Origin: Yamagishiella unicocca
Lineage: Eukaryota > Chlorophyta > Chlorophyceae > Chlamydomonadales > Volvocaceae
Direction: 5' to 3'
Length of the DNA stretch: 64,000 nucleotides
Assembly: GCA_003116995.1 (NCBI GenBank)
Contig: BDSL01000098.1
Span: 186,001-250,000, forward strand
Shown one piece after another: positions 24,301 through 36,800 of the stretch. The position numbers and the translations under genes are program-made. The notes under the pieces are model-generated. The model did not search any database and was not told the DNA's origin. It saw only the letters and a program-made list of their open reading frames with translations. The number at the start of each line of letters is the position of its first letter. Position 1 is the stretch's first letter.

Positions 24301-26466
24301 TCCCGCGGCTCGCCGATGCCCAGCTGCCCCTCGCCAGCCATGCCCCACGCCCACACCTCCCCGGTGGCTGGCCAGCAGCGACCGGGGCAAGGCGGGGTGA
24401 CAGCAGGTGAGAGTCGACACGTGTGGAGTGGCGGGGGCGGGAGGGTGACACGGGGGGTGGGGTGGGGGTGCGGGTTGGAGTACTGGTACCAGTGGGGACT
24501 TTCGAGTCCACAATTACCCGGTTCTCTAGTAGGGCTCGGGGGATAAATTGGGGCACGGGGGGTTACAGTAAAAGAACCGGTAACGCGACTGGGGAAATGT
24601 AGTGGGTGCATAGCCGTCGGGGGTACATGGGGGGATATACACAGGGGACAACGGGTGTAGCAGCTTCGTGTCGCTTGCCGGCTTGCTGGCTTGCGGGCTT
24701 GGGGGGCGCAAACCTAAACCCTAAACCCTAACCTCGATCCACCTAGTGCGACCAGACGTCATGTCTGCAGTCTTGCTGACCCCGCCAGCACCCGTGAAAG
24801 GCCACACACAACCCGGGTTCGAACCCCTACCTGCTGTGGCCCACATGGTGCGGCTTTGGGCGGCTTCCCCTTCCTTCCCCCCCTCCCCTTCCCCTCCCCC
24901 CTCCCCCCGCGGCATCGCCACCTCCGACCCCTAGCTGGCGAAAGCTCGAAGCTGAGCGTGTGGGACCACTGAGACCGCTGACGCGGACACGGACACAACA
25001 AAACGGACTGGCAGATGGCGGGCGCTTGTTACGAGGGTGCTGGGCAGCCGGGGGTAGGAGCGGAGTCGTGGTGGTCCGACTCACTGGTCAGCGCCAGCGT
25101 GTGGTGCCCGCCTGCCGCCACCGCCTTAACGGGGTCCGGCAGCCCCACCTCGATAGGGGCCTGAGGCCGCCGGGGGGTCCAGGGAGGGTGGGGGCAGGGA
25201 GGATGGGGCCAGGGAGGTGGGAGAGGAGGGGACCGTCGAGGCACGGGGAAGGGCGAGGACCGGCCTACCCGCCCGTCGTACCGCCTTCCGCCCCCATTGA
25301 GCCACACCCTCCCCGCCCGGGTCTGCGCCCAGGCACATAACATCTACACTCCCCGCCACCGCCCGCCCGTACAACCGCCATAACGACCCCCGTACGGCCG
25401 CCTGAGCCCCAGAACGGAGCCGCGGCGCTCGCCCCGCCCTACCACGCCCCGCCCCCCCTGGACCACCCAGATGGTGGCAACCCTTTCCGCTCCCCGATTT
25501 TACGCTGTATCCAAGCCTAACCTGCCCCGCCGGATTCGACACCCGCCTCGTCTGCAAGTCCACCACATAGTGGTTGCGGAGCTACCCATTCTCGTCCTGT
25601 TCCCGTCCCGTTTCTGTCCCGTTCCTGTCCCGTTCCCGTCCCGCTCCCGTCCTGCTCCCGTCCTGCTCCCGTCCTGTTCCTGTCCGGCCCCTCACCGCCA
25701 CGAACTTATCCTTCTGGCTGTGGCCCAGCTGGCCCCAAGTGTTGAGGCCGAAGGTAAACAAAGCCCCGTCATCTTCGGGACGGCGGGAGGGTTGCAGCAG
25801 GGTGTTGGCACCAGGGAGGGAGCAGGGTGGGAACCCAGCAGGTAGGCACCGGGTGCGGACAGCGAGCTGGGCAACGGGGTCCAGGGAGGGCCACCGAGAT
25901 GGGTAGCACGTGGATGGCGAGGCGGCCCGGGCCAGCCATAGCCAGTCGGTTCCGCACAGGCCAGCAGCTATAACCCAAATCACAAAGACGCTTCAGCGTA
26001 TCGAGATCACTACTCCGTCGTAGGAACTCCCATGCTTGGGAGTACGGCGCTCGACTACATCTGGGCGGCCGTTGGGGTGCTCCTCGGGGCAGCAGTTCAC
26101 CCTCACCCGCCCGGCCTTGCATCCGCGGCCGTAGCGTCCCCCCTCCCCCCTTCGAGGCCACCGAAACTAGATGACGTGACAGTGCTATTGCACCTCGAGG
26201 GCCCTGGCGGGGGAGTGTGACCCAAGCACGCGGGGGGCTGTGACCCGAAAGGCTGGGACGCGGGGGAGCCGCTGGACCAGCTTGCCTAGCGCACCTGTGA
26301 CGACGGCGGTGTGCGCCCCGCCGCACGACACCTCCTTTATGGAATATCCCGCTAAGCTCGCGACGATGCGAGGAAAGAGTTGACTCTGTAGAGGAAATCC
26401 GAGTCCTAGCCTCCCCTCGGAAGCGGTCCCAAACGTGACGAGCACCCGATGTAGGGCCTTGCTCAT
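21325..26466 (-). CDS. RCC1-repeat (seven-bladed propeller) family protein
   Basis: Eight exons, all phase-consistent: 26466-26295, 25772-25696, 25160-25085, 24367-24260, 23619-23506, 23097-22904, 22530-22230, 21521-21325; 412 aa. The start ATG at 26466 opens MSKALHRVLVTFGTASEGRLG. Repeats of the RCC1 type follow in order, each with the SCGGAHTAVVT / AAGDHHSMALT / AAGGHHTLALT pattern and a Trp-Gly turn: FGLNTWGQLGHS, WAWGMAGEGQLGIG, HTWGRGDHGALGHG, YTWGHGTSYQLATG, VGVGSDEHGSLGGG, FAWGWSGAAGS-QLGLGDD, closing with VAAGRNHTAAVVE. Length fits one propeller without other domains. RCC1-family proteins act as Ran exchange factors, UV-B receptors or organellar splicing factors. The short charged tail (TELDFRDLAD) lacks the extended C-terminus expected for UVR8, so I give only the family. 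Several introns carry the dispersed repeat described in the findings. Confidence 0.88.
21721..21820. repeat. 18-bp tandem repeat in RCC1-gene intron
   Basis: About five copies of GTGTACGAAAGAAAACCC, degenerating at both ends. Lies in the intron between exons 22230-22530 and 21325-21521. Confidence 0.9.
22110..22183. repeat. (CCA)n / (CAC)n microsatellite in the same intron
   Basis: Nearly uninterrupted CAC triplets (GTG on the transcribed strand), about 20 copies, ending 47 nt from the exon edge at 22230. Confidence 0.9.
22814..22877. repeat. degenerate telomere-like CCCTAAAA tract in an RCC1-gene intron
   Basis: About seven ACCCCCTAAA/ACCCTTAAAA-type units in a row. The form with four A matches Chlamydomonas-type telomere repeats; interstitial position and degeneracy point to an old insertion or repair scar. 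Confidence 0.75.
24711..24732. repeat. short telomere-like tract (CCCTAAA)
   Basis: Three consecutive CCTAAA-type units in the RCC1-gene intron between exons at 24260-24367 and 25085-25160. Confidence 0.7.
25597..25683. repeat. CCCGTTCCTGT-type 11-12-bp tandem repeat
   Basis: Seven to eight copies of a TCCCGTTCC/TCCCGCTCC unit directly next to the RCC1-gene exon edge at 25696, i.e. just inside the donor side of that intron on the transcript. Confidence 0.8.
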
Positions 26467-27895
26467 GTCGCCTGGCTTCAACCCCTCGCCTAGGTGATAT
26501 CACTGCGCGAATTGATATGCATGTGCTCTTCCTAATTACGGCGTCGAAAGCTCGCGAAGCTTGTGGTGCCAAGGCGCGAGGCCTTTCATAGCCAGACGTA
26601 GGGTGCGCGACTGCGCGTGTCTTAGGGCTGTCTTCGCATAAGCGATATATGCGTCGTTACTCAATTCTAGGTTTGGAATATCAACCAGCTTAGGGTTTAG
26701 AGTGTAGATGCAGGCAGGGTAATAAAGTTTCGCTCCAGCTCCGAAACGCGTGCAAACCGGTTACGCACCGTTGACTTAACATCATTTCGAGCAAGCTGCA
26801 AAGTGTTTCAACCACACACACATATTGATGGCAGCTCCTTGCAGCAGCTCGATAAACCGCGTGCCCGTAAGTTCAGGGAGCGCAGCGAACGCCCCAAGGG
26901 TCAGGTCGAATATGGTCGGTAGAATGGTCGGTAGTATGGTCGGATTGCATATATATTTTCCTAGTTTCGCAAATTTTCGGTGTCGCTGCACGTGACATAG
27001 CAACTTGCTGAGCACTGAGGAACGTGGCGCTGACGACGTGCATGCACAGGCATGCAACAGTGCACTCCGGTGGCTTTTTTTACATTTTACTTTTCACTGA
27101 GCTGATGTCAGGTCACAGGCGCAATAACCAAGGGAGGTGGCAGTGTGGCGCGCAGGAGTGAAACGGCGCGTGATCGCTGCATGCAGGTGGCTCTAGGAGG
27201 GGTGTATGCGGCAGCTCCCGCAGTGACCGTGGTCGCGGCCCAACGGAAGCGGCGTTTTAACATGAGCTGTGTGACGCGCGAGCGCAGGAGATGCACAATG
27301 TGCTCTCGGACGTCGGTTGTCGACTTGTTCTCCGAGAAGGTGCTCAGGACGGTTCAGGGGATGGGGTGATGCGATCGACACGTAGGGGTCAGGAACCTTA
27401 CCGAAGCCAGTTAGCTTGGCTGTATTTAGGGTTTAGGGTTTCGAGGGGCGTGCACGTAGGGACGACGGAAGGAGCCGGATCCGGTGTTGCGCTCGCAGAT
27501 CGAAGCTGATTGAAGGCCATCTTCAGCACTGCCGCATAAGCAGCAACTCTGCTGGGCCCGATAGCGCGCCGGCTTTTACTGCGCTGCAACTCCGAAACGC
27601 AGGGTACAGTATTCCGTTAAGTTAGGATGCTTGAGGCGCTGCCGCACTGCGCTGCGTAATCATACCAACAAGTCCTATGTTATGGGACATCGGACAATGA
27701 AAGTGTAGCGGCTCTCATGCACCGCTGCGCTCTCCCACGGCCAGCAGCACATACGGTGGGATGGGCAAGTGCGCCAGGCCGCGACGGCGGTGGTAATATC
27801 CAGTGCCCCGCTGTCCCGCGGGTGTTAGGGTTTTGGTAGGTGCCATCTGATCCTGGCTGGGTTTGGTCCTAGGACTCGCTGAGGCAGTGCCTCTG
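26467..27895. other. intergenic stretch upstream of the RCC1-repeat gene
   Basis: AT-richer than the genes; expected to hold the RCC1-gene promoter and 5' UTR. It contains short interstitial TTTAGGG runs (26689-26699 and 27425-27440) and a triple GGTCGGTAGAATGGTCGGTAG-like repeat at 26913-26944. No gene recognised. Confidence 0.5.
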
Positions 27896-28675
27896 CTATC
27901 CAAGGATACGGTCCGCTGGCATGCGACGATGTTGATTACAACTTATAAAGATATGATTTAATCGAGTTACGGCTTGGGGCGTTGAGAGGATGCTCGTTGG
28001 TTTGCACTTCAAGAGGTGGGGCGAGCAGCGACAGCCTCCAGCCACGGCAAATCCCGATTCCAACAAGCCGGCTGCTGCCGTACAGCGCCACACAGGGTGT
28101 TCCCTGGTGCAACACTTGCGCAACCCTCGCATCACCGCCCGCATGTAAGGCGCGCCGTCCGCCTGCGGGACATTCGCTGACGGTGTGGTGAATGAAGCAC
28201 TGCCGCAGCATCTCATCGGACGCTCCATGGAATTCCTGCGATACACCTCAGCCGGCGCATTCTGTAGGAAGGCCTGAGCAGTGCTGACCACAGTCTTAAC
28301 TCGCAGCGGCACTCCATCATTGTGCTTCGTAGAGTAAATGTTTACTCCAGACCTTTCAGAAAGGTAATAACATCGGGCACATCGCCTGGCATTGAAGGAG
28401 ACCCATGAAGAACAGAGAGGGCAAACAGCAGCAACAGCTCCCCAGGTGCTCGATGGCAAAGCCATGGCCGGAGATCCTAGGAGGCCCACAGCCAGGCCGC
28501 CGCCCCAACGGTAGGAAGGGCCACGCACAGGCTGAAGTTGCAGCACCTCAAGAAGGATAACTCCCCTCGCGTTCGCCGGGTAACGCAACGTGCACGATCG
28601 GCCACTGCACCCATGCCATACCACTAGAAACCCAACTGGAGCATGCACGTTGAGGTTACGCCGCGCACAACGCAA
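27896..28675 (-). CDS. hypothetical Cys-rich ORF with a C-X2-C ... C-X2-C motif
   Basis: A 259-codon open frame. I do not recognise the protein. It contains CPLC then ten residues then CARC (a spacing compatible with a zinc ribbon), a later CC-rich stretch (MRCCGS, KCCTREHPVWRC) and no low complexity. The codon bias is weaker than in the firm genes, an overlapping frame of 91 codons is also open, and no splice context supports it, so it may be a chance ORF or a decayed mobile-element gene. Confidence 0.25.
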   Translation of the reverse strand: MRCARRNLNVHAPVGFLVVWHGCSGRSCTLRYPANARGVILLEVLQLQPVRGPSYRWGGGLAVGLLGSPAMALPSSTWGAVAAVCPLCSSWVSFNARRCARCYYLSERSGVNIYSTKHNDGVPLRVKTVVSTAQAFLQNAPAEVYRRNSMERPMRCCGSASFTTPSANVPQADGAPYMRAVMRGLRKCCTREHPVWRCTAAAGLLESGFAVAGGCRCSPHLLKCKPTSILSTPQAVTRLNHIFISCNQHRRMPADRILG

Positions 28676-30808
28676 CGCATATTCATCCGTGGGTCCCGAA
28701 CGCTCCCGAACGCACCCGACGGGCTAGTGCCGTGCATCCTAATCGTCAGATTGGCCGAAAACAATCCCGAAAACGACGGGGAAACTATTTGACTTTGGGT
28801 CCCTGTAACCCTGTCCCACTAACGACGTGGGTCCCTGTAACCATGTCAAGACACCGGATCATACAGGAAGCTAACCTCTTCCTCACCCCCTTGGTTGCAA
28901 CCTCACAGCCGTTCCCACCCAATCGACGCGTGTTGATCCCGTGCTTGAAGAACGTTATGACACAACCCAGGAGACCATTCCGTTTGGGCCGTTAGCGCCG
29001 CCTCCAGCCGTTAGCGCCGCCTCCAGAAGAATGTAAGTATGGGATGTCCTGCGCGAATCTGCCGTACGCCTCTTCCTAAACTGCCATACACAAGTTAGTG
29101 CAAGACAGTGCTGCTTCTGTTACAAGATGGCCTCTAATGCAATTATTTTCCACGCGCGGACGGCCGCGCACGACCTACAAACATGCGCCGTGACAAACAA
29201 CTAGGTGACATTTTATTTCCAACAGCCGGCCATGACGACACGGCCGCCGTACATGCATCCCTACCGTCAGCGGAGAACTGGATCTTGATCAATTTGAACT
29301 CACGCAACAACGGAGCAGCTCACCTGACTCTTCCGATACTCCTCTCCCCCCTTATTGAACCTCTTCCCCATCCGAAGTCGCCGGTTGCGCACGCACAAGA
29401 GAGAGTGGGTGCGAGTGCGAAACAACCCTCCTGAGGTGCGCGTGCAGGTTCACGTGCACTCTCCGAAACCAACCTCCATTCACGTCCCTTACTGGTTCAC
29501 TGAAAACTTCCGCTCCCTCCCTCCCGCCCGGGCTTTTGCACCAACAGCGACCTTTACGGAACCTTAGAAAACCAGTTATCGGGGAAGGCGCAGCACCGAC
29601 ACCAGCCACGGAAGAAAAACGCCGTCCGGCACGAGCCAACGCGGCGGCGAAAATCGAAAAAAACACAAATCCATACAGCCGTACAATACAGTCGTACAGC
29701 TGCCGTACATCGCCCGGCGCGTCATCTTTCAAAAGGCAACACCTACCCGTGGGGGTGGGCGGATGGACGTGCGTGTGTGTATGTGTGTGTGTATGTGCGC
29801 AGAGTTGTATCACGTCCGGTCCGGTCCGCCGGGGGCTGGGCGGGAGGGGGGAGGCCCATCTCGGGACTAATCTGTTGCGCCGCCGACGACGCTCCAGGGG
29901 GGGCCACGGCGACGATCCACGTCGGGAATCCGTCACTGACAAAAACACGTACCATGTTTACCTCCGCCACTACCGCCGCCGCCGCCACTGCCCGCCGCCA
30001 CCAAGCCGAATGCATGACCCGATCATTTGGCTGTGCGATAGTTGGTTGTGCAGCGGAGGCGGCCACATCATACTAACTAACTGCAGGTGGTTGCTGGTTG
30101 CAACCAACCGGCGGACGGAGCCCCGCCGAGACGCGCGACGCGGGGGCCGTCACGCAGCAACAACCCGATGCCAACGAATGGGTGGGTGGGACGGGGAGGG
30201 GAACTAACCCCCTCAACCCACTTTAAAAAAACGTGTGTGCGTGTGTAGGGATCTCGGAAACCTGCCTGGGCCAATTAACACCGACCACTATCCAGGACCG
30301 CGAACACGATGACGGTAGCCCGCCAAGCAATGCAGGAGCGAGGTGGTAAAGCCCACTGCTACTGCCTTTGCCACTGCCTTTGCCACTGCTGCTGCCGCTG
30401 CTGGCTGCTACTGCTACTGCTACTGCTACTGCTACTGCTACTACCAGCGTTCCCTCGATTAGAAAGTCCAGATTCTCCTGTCGTTGCTGCACCCGCGTCA
30501 CACCTGCCCAACGGTGTGGCCCGCAGCACACCCCGGGTCGCTGGCCGCTGTTCGCGCCGCCGAAGGAGGAGTTGGCGGACGAAGCGGAACGCACGATACA
30601 CCTGCTGACCCTAGCTCACAGCTACAGCCGCCGCGACTGCCACCGCCGCAGCGCCTCCCGCGTCCCGCCTGGACGACCCTTGGGCGGCCGCCGGCGGCGG
30701 CAAGATGGTGGCACATGAATGCCCGGGGCAGATCCGCCGCCGGCCACGACGTACGCCCCCTGGCTGCCGCCGCCGCGGGCAGTACGTGTCCCGGCGGCGC
30801 CGCCGCAC
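28676..30808. other. non-coding stretch, mostly likely the PPR gene 3' UTR
   Basis: No supported gene. The right part lies downstream of the PPR stop at 30809-30811. A minus-strand TGTAA (TTACA at 29120-29124) could end the transcript. It contains a GT/CA microsatellite (29770-29800) and a (CTACTG)n run at 30356-30446. Confidence 0.45.
29120..29124 (-). terminator. candidate polyadenylation signal of the PPR gene
   Basis: TGTAA on the minus strand 1.7 kb downstream of the PPR stop codon. Short motif, uncertain. Confidence 0.25.
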
Positions 30809-33800
30809 TCACTGGCGCGGCAGGCCGGCCAGTCCCATTGACTCGTAGATGGAATCCGTCTCGATCCGGATAAGGCCCGGGCGAGATGGGTCGGATCCAT
30901 GGTAGGCACGCACGGGAGAGTGAAGGGAGAAGATGGCCCTGAGGTGGGGGAGGGAGGGGGAGAGGAAATGGGGGTTAGGGAAAGCCCGGGGCGAGGGGGA
31001 GTGGGACCCGGGTTACGACACGTATGTGCTGTAACGCTCGCCACACGGTGGCAGGGGGCCCGGCGGGAAGGAATACAGGAGATGTGTATTATAAGCCAGG
31101 TCCCGAACCAGATTCCGAATCCCCCGCTGCAAAACACTCACATCCACCTCCATCCCACCCCGGGGCTCGCTCCCCACGCGTTCTCCTCCGTCACCTGTTC
31201 CTCCTCACCCCCGGGCAGGACTCTTTCTTAAGTCCCCTCGCCAGCACACGCACCTGTGCTGCGGCTCCGCCTCCGGCCCCACTCCTAGGAGCTCCCCGAT
31301 GCGCCCCTCCAGCACCAAAGCGATGGCCGGCCGCACGTGCTCGCCCTCCAACATGGCGGCAGCGGCGGAGGCGGCGGAGGAGGAGGGCGGGGGGCCGCCG
31401 TGGGGGGAGGCCGCCGCCGAGTCGCCGCAGTCGGGCGCGAGGATGTCGACCCACGGGCCGGGCAGCCTGGTTCCGGAGCTGTGTGTGTCGTGGCGCGGGG
31501 GGGGGATGGGTGGCGTGCTCAGCCGTCGGGTGGGGTTTCTAGTACGACATAGGCGGAGCTGACGTGGCCCAAGGAGGTAAGAGGCGGAGCTTACGTGCCC
31601 CCGGCACGATGAGGAAGGCCGCGGCCGTCGCCGATGGATGCGTCCCACCGCCGACGCATACATTCGCGCCCACCATCAGCCGGACCTCCAGCCGGCAACA
31701 CGCGAGGCTCCCAACACGTGTGGCTCCTGGCTCTCAACGCGTGTGGCTCCCAACACGTGTGGCTCCCAACATGATGGCGATGGCGCAGTGCTGCGAGCAC
31801 CGGCAGCCCCCTCCCCCCCGGCAGCTCCCGCCCCTTTTCCCGGTCCCACTTCCCCCCTCCTTTCGTTGTTGTAACGGTTACACACAACTCAACAAACCGC
31901 ACGAGAGAGCACGCATTCCCTCACCCTCCGCCCGGGCCCAATCGGTTTTACTTTTCAGTGCCGACCCGCGGGTTCCCTCCCCCCCACCGACCCCGCCCGC
32001 CGGCTACGATGTGCCCCCTCCCCCCCTGGAGCACTCACGCTGCCGCCTCCTTGACTTCCAGCAGCCAGCTCAGCAGCGTCACGATGGTCTCGATGCGGCT
32101 GAAGCCCTCCAGTACGACAACCAGCCCGCAGGCGCCGCGGGGGCTGCCGGCGGGGGCTGCAGACGGCGGCTGCGGCCGGGAGAACCAGCGCAGGTGGCCT
32201 GCGGGTGTGTGTTTTGTTGGGGGTGAGGGGTGAGGGGCGAGGGGTGAGAGATGCGCTGCTGGCGGGGAAATCCTTTGCACGACAGTTCGGTGTATTTGCG
32301 ACAACAACGCACAGGCAGGGCGGCGGCGAGCTCTGGTTGCAGTCGGGGGTCGCTCACTAGTTCGGCTGTAGCTGCCGCTTCTCTGTGCTCTGCAAATGAA
32401 GCCCTCGGCAGCCCCACACCAACACTGTTCCCTCGGGGGCCCCCAACCCCCTTCCCTCCCTCTGTCCCTGCCCCCCCGGCCCCCCGCCCCCACTCACCCT
32501 GCTCGTGCGCCTCCCTGCACAGCGCGATCGCGTGCATAAGCCCCTCCACCCCGCCTCGTACAACCAGCACCTCGTACATGATGCGGTACAGGTCGGGGGA
32601 GCGGCACAGGTCGGAGTGGGCCACCTGGGGGGACGGGGGGCGGGGGGCGAGGGCCGGAGGCGGGGGGCGGAGGGGGCGCCGGAGGGCGGGTGGCATAAGG
32701 ACCCGGTTACACGACATGGGTAGAGTAGCTGGGGAAGGGGAGGAGGGGTGGGGGGCGACGAATGTGTGGTCCCCGGCGCCAGGTAAGTCTTCAAGTCACC
32801 AGCCTGCAGAAACCATCGGCTCTTGGGCTGGGCACCACCAAAGAGTCCCGCTTCCCAGTCCCCCTCTCCCCCCTTCATGCCACCTCCCCCCCCAGAGCGA
32901 CAGGTCCGCATCACCCCAGCACCCTGCCTGACGGCCGCATTTCCTCCCTCCCCCTTCCCTCCCCACTACAACTCCCATGTCGAGTCAACAGTTCTTGTAT
33001 GTAACCCTCCCCCTCCCCCGGGTCTTCCTCGAACCCTCCCCCACCTGCTGTAGCCAGCTGAACATGCTGAGCGCCTCCCCCCACGCGCCCGCCTCGTCCT
33101 TGGCGGCCAGCAGCGCCAGGAACAGCAGCTCGGTGGCGCCACCCTCCTTGAACGAGACCACCAGCTCGTCCAGTACGGAGGAGGCTGGGCCGGGGCCGCA
33201 CAGCATCTGCGGGCGAGCAAGGGGGGCCGAGGGGGCACAGGCGTGCGTGGCTTGATTGCGCATCGGGGAGCGAGTGTCGTGCGTAGGTCACTAAGCAGCG
33301 TGGATATGATGGTGGAACTGAAGGGCTTTGGATTAAAAGTGCAAGACGCAGAAACAAAGCGAGGGCAGTAGTGGGTTTGGGCGCTCGATGCGACGAGGGC
33401 GGAGTGCCGTGTGAGCAAACCTTCGTACGGGTTTCATCTCATCCCAGCCTCAAAACACCCCCGGAAACACAGGTTTGCCGGAGTCCATCCCAGTGCTCCA
33501 GCGTGCGCCCACAAACTAGGTGTCCGCCCCCATGCGCCAACTATCCTGTCCTTGTCGCGTCAACGGTCTTCGTGCCACCCCACCAAAACACACTGCCCCC
33601 CCCCATCTGCCAGCTCACCTGCAGCACACTGTACACCGCCGTCCAGGCCCGGTCCAGCGCCATCGCCTCAAGCACCGTGCGCAGCACTGGCGCGGTCAGC
33701 TGGGGGCCGTGCTCCTAGGGCAGGGCAGGAGCGGAATCAGGGGTAGGGAGGGCAGGAGCGGAATCAGGGGTAGGCAGTTGCTGGGCGGGGGTTCCTCGAC

Positions 33801-36800
33801 ATTGGAGTGCAGCCAGCGAGCATGCTGTGGGGTTAAAAGCCACGTCACCCACCCACAGCCCCACCCGCAGCCCCACCCCGCCGCTCGCTCACCTGCAGCA
33901 CCTTGAGCAGCTGCACCGCCTTGTCCCAGGCGCGATGCATGCAGATGGCCCCCAGCACCTGAGCCGCCACCTCGGAGTCCACACCCCCGGCGGTGGCGGG
34001 CAGGACGCCAGCCACGGCGGCGCCGCCTCCGCCGCCAGGCCCCTCCCCAGCCGCCGCCGCCCCCTGCCGCGGGCTCTCCGCCGTCGACCCCTGCCCCGAA
34101 CGCTGCTGCTGGTTTGGGTCCGAGACATTGCCGCCCCCGCTGCCGCCGCCAGAGCCGCCGCCGGAGCCGCCGGATCCGGATCCAGATCCGGGGCTGGGGC
34201 TGGGCGCGGCGGCTGCGCCGTTGTTGGCGGCCCCAGGTGTCGCGGTTGGTGTGGGGGGTGGTGTGGCGGCGGGGGTGTGCGGCTGGTGCTGGTGCTGGTG
34301 TTGGTGCTGGTGGTGCTGCGGGGTTCCGTGCGGGTGCGTCATGAGCAGCAGCACGTTGAACAGCTCGACGCACACGTCCACCTCGCCCACTGCGGCGAAG
34401 GAGCCGATCATGGCGCGGTGGCAGGAGGCGTCCGGGTGCAGGTGGGGGTACATCTGGGGGAGGCGGAGGGGGGGGAGGGAGGAGGGGTTGTAAAAACCGT
34501 TTTACGCGACGGGACAGGATAGTTGGCGCATGTTCGGGGAGGGGGGAGAGGGGGAGGAGGGAGGAGGGGGCAGGGTAGGTGGGTATGGACGTGAGCTTCC
34601 TTCAGTCCTTGCCGCCCGTAATAGCTTCCGACCAACATCGCCCCGACGATCCGCAAATCCCACTTGCGCGTGGCAGGCGGAGGTGTATGGCACGGTGTAC
34701 CGAGCACACACGTCGCACCTTGAGCAGGGTCCGCAGGTCGTGCATGTGGCGAGACAGACCTAGCATGGCGGCGGCGGCCGCGGCGGTGGCGGTGCCGTCG
34801 CCGCTCGCCGCCGATGCCGCCGCCGCCTCCGCTGCGTCCTTGAGCGCGGCGAAGAGGCACGTGAACATGGCCACGTTGGGGCGGACGGTGCTGTCAGGCC
34901 TGAGGAGGCGGGGGGGTAGGCGGGGGAGGACCCGGCGGCGTAGGCGGTGTGGTCGGATCCCAAATGGATTCTGGATTCAGACCCTACGCCCCTTCCATCA
35001 CCTGGAAACCCCACCCGATAAGGTCTGCCCAGCAAAAACACATCCCCCACCACCACACATACACACGAGGTCGCAACTCCCCCCCCACTAACCCTCCCCC
35101 TGCCTTGCCCCCCCCGCTGCCTCACCTGCACACGAACGCCACCACGTTGAAGGCGTCCTCCCAGCGCTGTAGCATGCCGTACGCCGCCACCAGGTGGCTG
35201 TAGCTGGTCACTGAGGGCGCCAGGCCGCAGCCCCCCTGGAGCTCTTGGAACAGCGCCAGGACCTGACAGCCGCGAGGACGAAGGATGAAGAGGGGCCCCG
35301 GGGGGGTGGCATAAGAACCGTTTACATGGCAGAAGGGGGGGTTTACAGAAAGTCAACCGGTTACTCAAGTGGTGGTGGTGGGGGGCACACCATCATGGCT
35401 TAGATTGTGTTTTTTCGTTGCTACACGCGTGAAGATACACATGCAACGAGACGAGGGTGCGTTTGTATATCCTAACACCGCTTTGCCTCCCTTGTCCTCG
35501 TGTCCTCGTGTCCTCGTGTTCTTGTGTTCGGGCAGCAGCGGCAAACCCATCACGCCGTTCACGGCCTGCTGTTATGCTGCTCCACATTTGCGCGCATCGC
35601 TCGCATCACTCCGTGGGTTCGGTCCCGCCGCTTCGGCGGTAGGTCTTGGGGGTACGTCCGAGGTGCCCCCCTCCCAACCACCCTAAACCCCACTCCACCC
35701 AACCCCACCGCACCGCACTGCACCCTGCACCCGCTCGACCCCCGGACGCACCTGGTCGGGCTGGCGGCGGTCCAGGTAGCCGGACATGAGCGTGTTGAAG
35801 GTGATGGTGTTGGGCCGGCAGGGGCCACCCGGGCGCAGCAGCGAACGGAAGAACGTCACGGCGCTGTCCCACTCGCCCTGCGAGGGGAGGGGGTTTCGAT
35901 GGAGACCCGTGGGGAGGGGGGGCGGGGAGAGTTGGGTGGGGGGAAGGAAGGGGGCGGGAGGACAGGAGGCCAGGCCCCAACGCCGCCTCCTGGTTCCATA
36001 CTGGCTGCCCGACTACTTGTACCACGCAGCAACCCACGCTTCCTTCCCACGCGTACCCCTGCCCCCAAACCACACATCACATACACAAAAAACCTCCCCC
36101 GTCCCGCGTCCCCCGGCCCCCGCCCCCCGCCCCCGGGCCTTCCTCGGAAACCCGTCCCCGCCCTCCCCCTCCCCCCTCCCCCTCTCCCCCCCCGCCCCAC
36201 CTGTTTCACCAATGCAGCCAGGTAGGCATTCGCGCACGTGACGTGCACCTCCAGTCCGCTGCTCCGAAGCCAGCCCCACACCTCGATCACCCGGCTGGAC
36301 GCGCCGGCGTCGGCGGCGATGCAGACCAGCGTGCCGTACGTCGCGACGGTTGGCTCGATGCCCCGGCGGCGCATCAGCGCGTACACCTTGAAGCCCAGCT
36401 CCACCTGGCTGGCGTTGCCGCAGGCCTTGATGACGGTGTTGTACGACACGATGTCGGGGCAGAGCTCGCCGCCGATCTGCCACATCAGCTCCAGCAGCCG
36501 GATGGCCCGCTGCCACTGCGGGGGGAGGGGAGGGGGTTTAAAGTGGAGAAGGGGGCGGGGGGCGGGGTAGAAGGGGTTTGGGGAGTGGGTGAGCGAGTGG
36601 GGAGGGCCGGGGGCCGGGGGATACATTCAAGGGTCAACAAAAACACACCGCTTTGAGCTGGGGAGTCAATGGAGGGCACCTGATGACATGCTTTCAGGTG
36701 TGCCAGCGAGCAGCACCCTTCGCCCGCTACAACGAAAACTGCCAACTGCCGACCCGTACCTCGACTCATGCGATGCGCACACCGCGCCACTGCTCCCTCC

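Noticed and set aside
24800..24835. tRNA T-loop-like GGTTCGAACC
   Set aside because: It is a short palindrome; no D-arm, anticodon stem or acceptor stem could be paired around it on either strand.
21325..26466. Assignment as the UV-B receptor UVR8
   Set aside because: The propeller matches the general RCC1 family, but the short C-terminus lacks the UVR8-type tail and I could not confirm its Trp cluster.
30622..30812. Extra basic C-terminal exon of the PPR gene
   Set aside because: It needs a 49-nt intron; reading straight through gives a simple TGA stop after GLPRQ, which is more economical.
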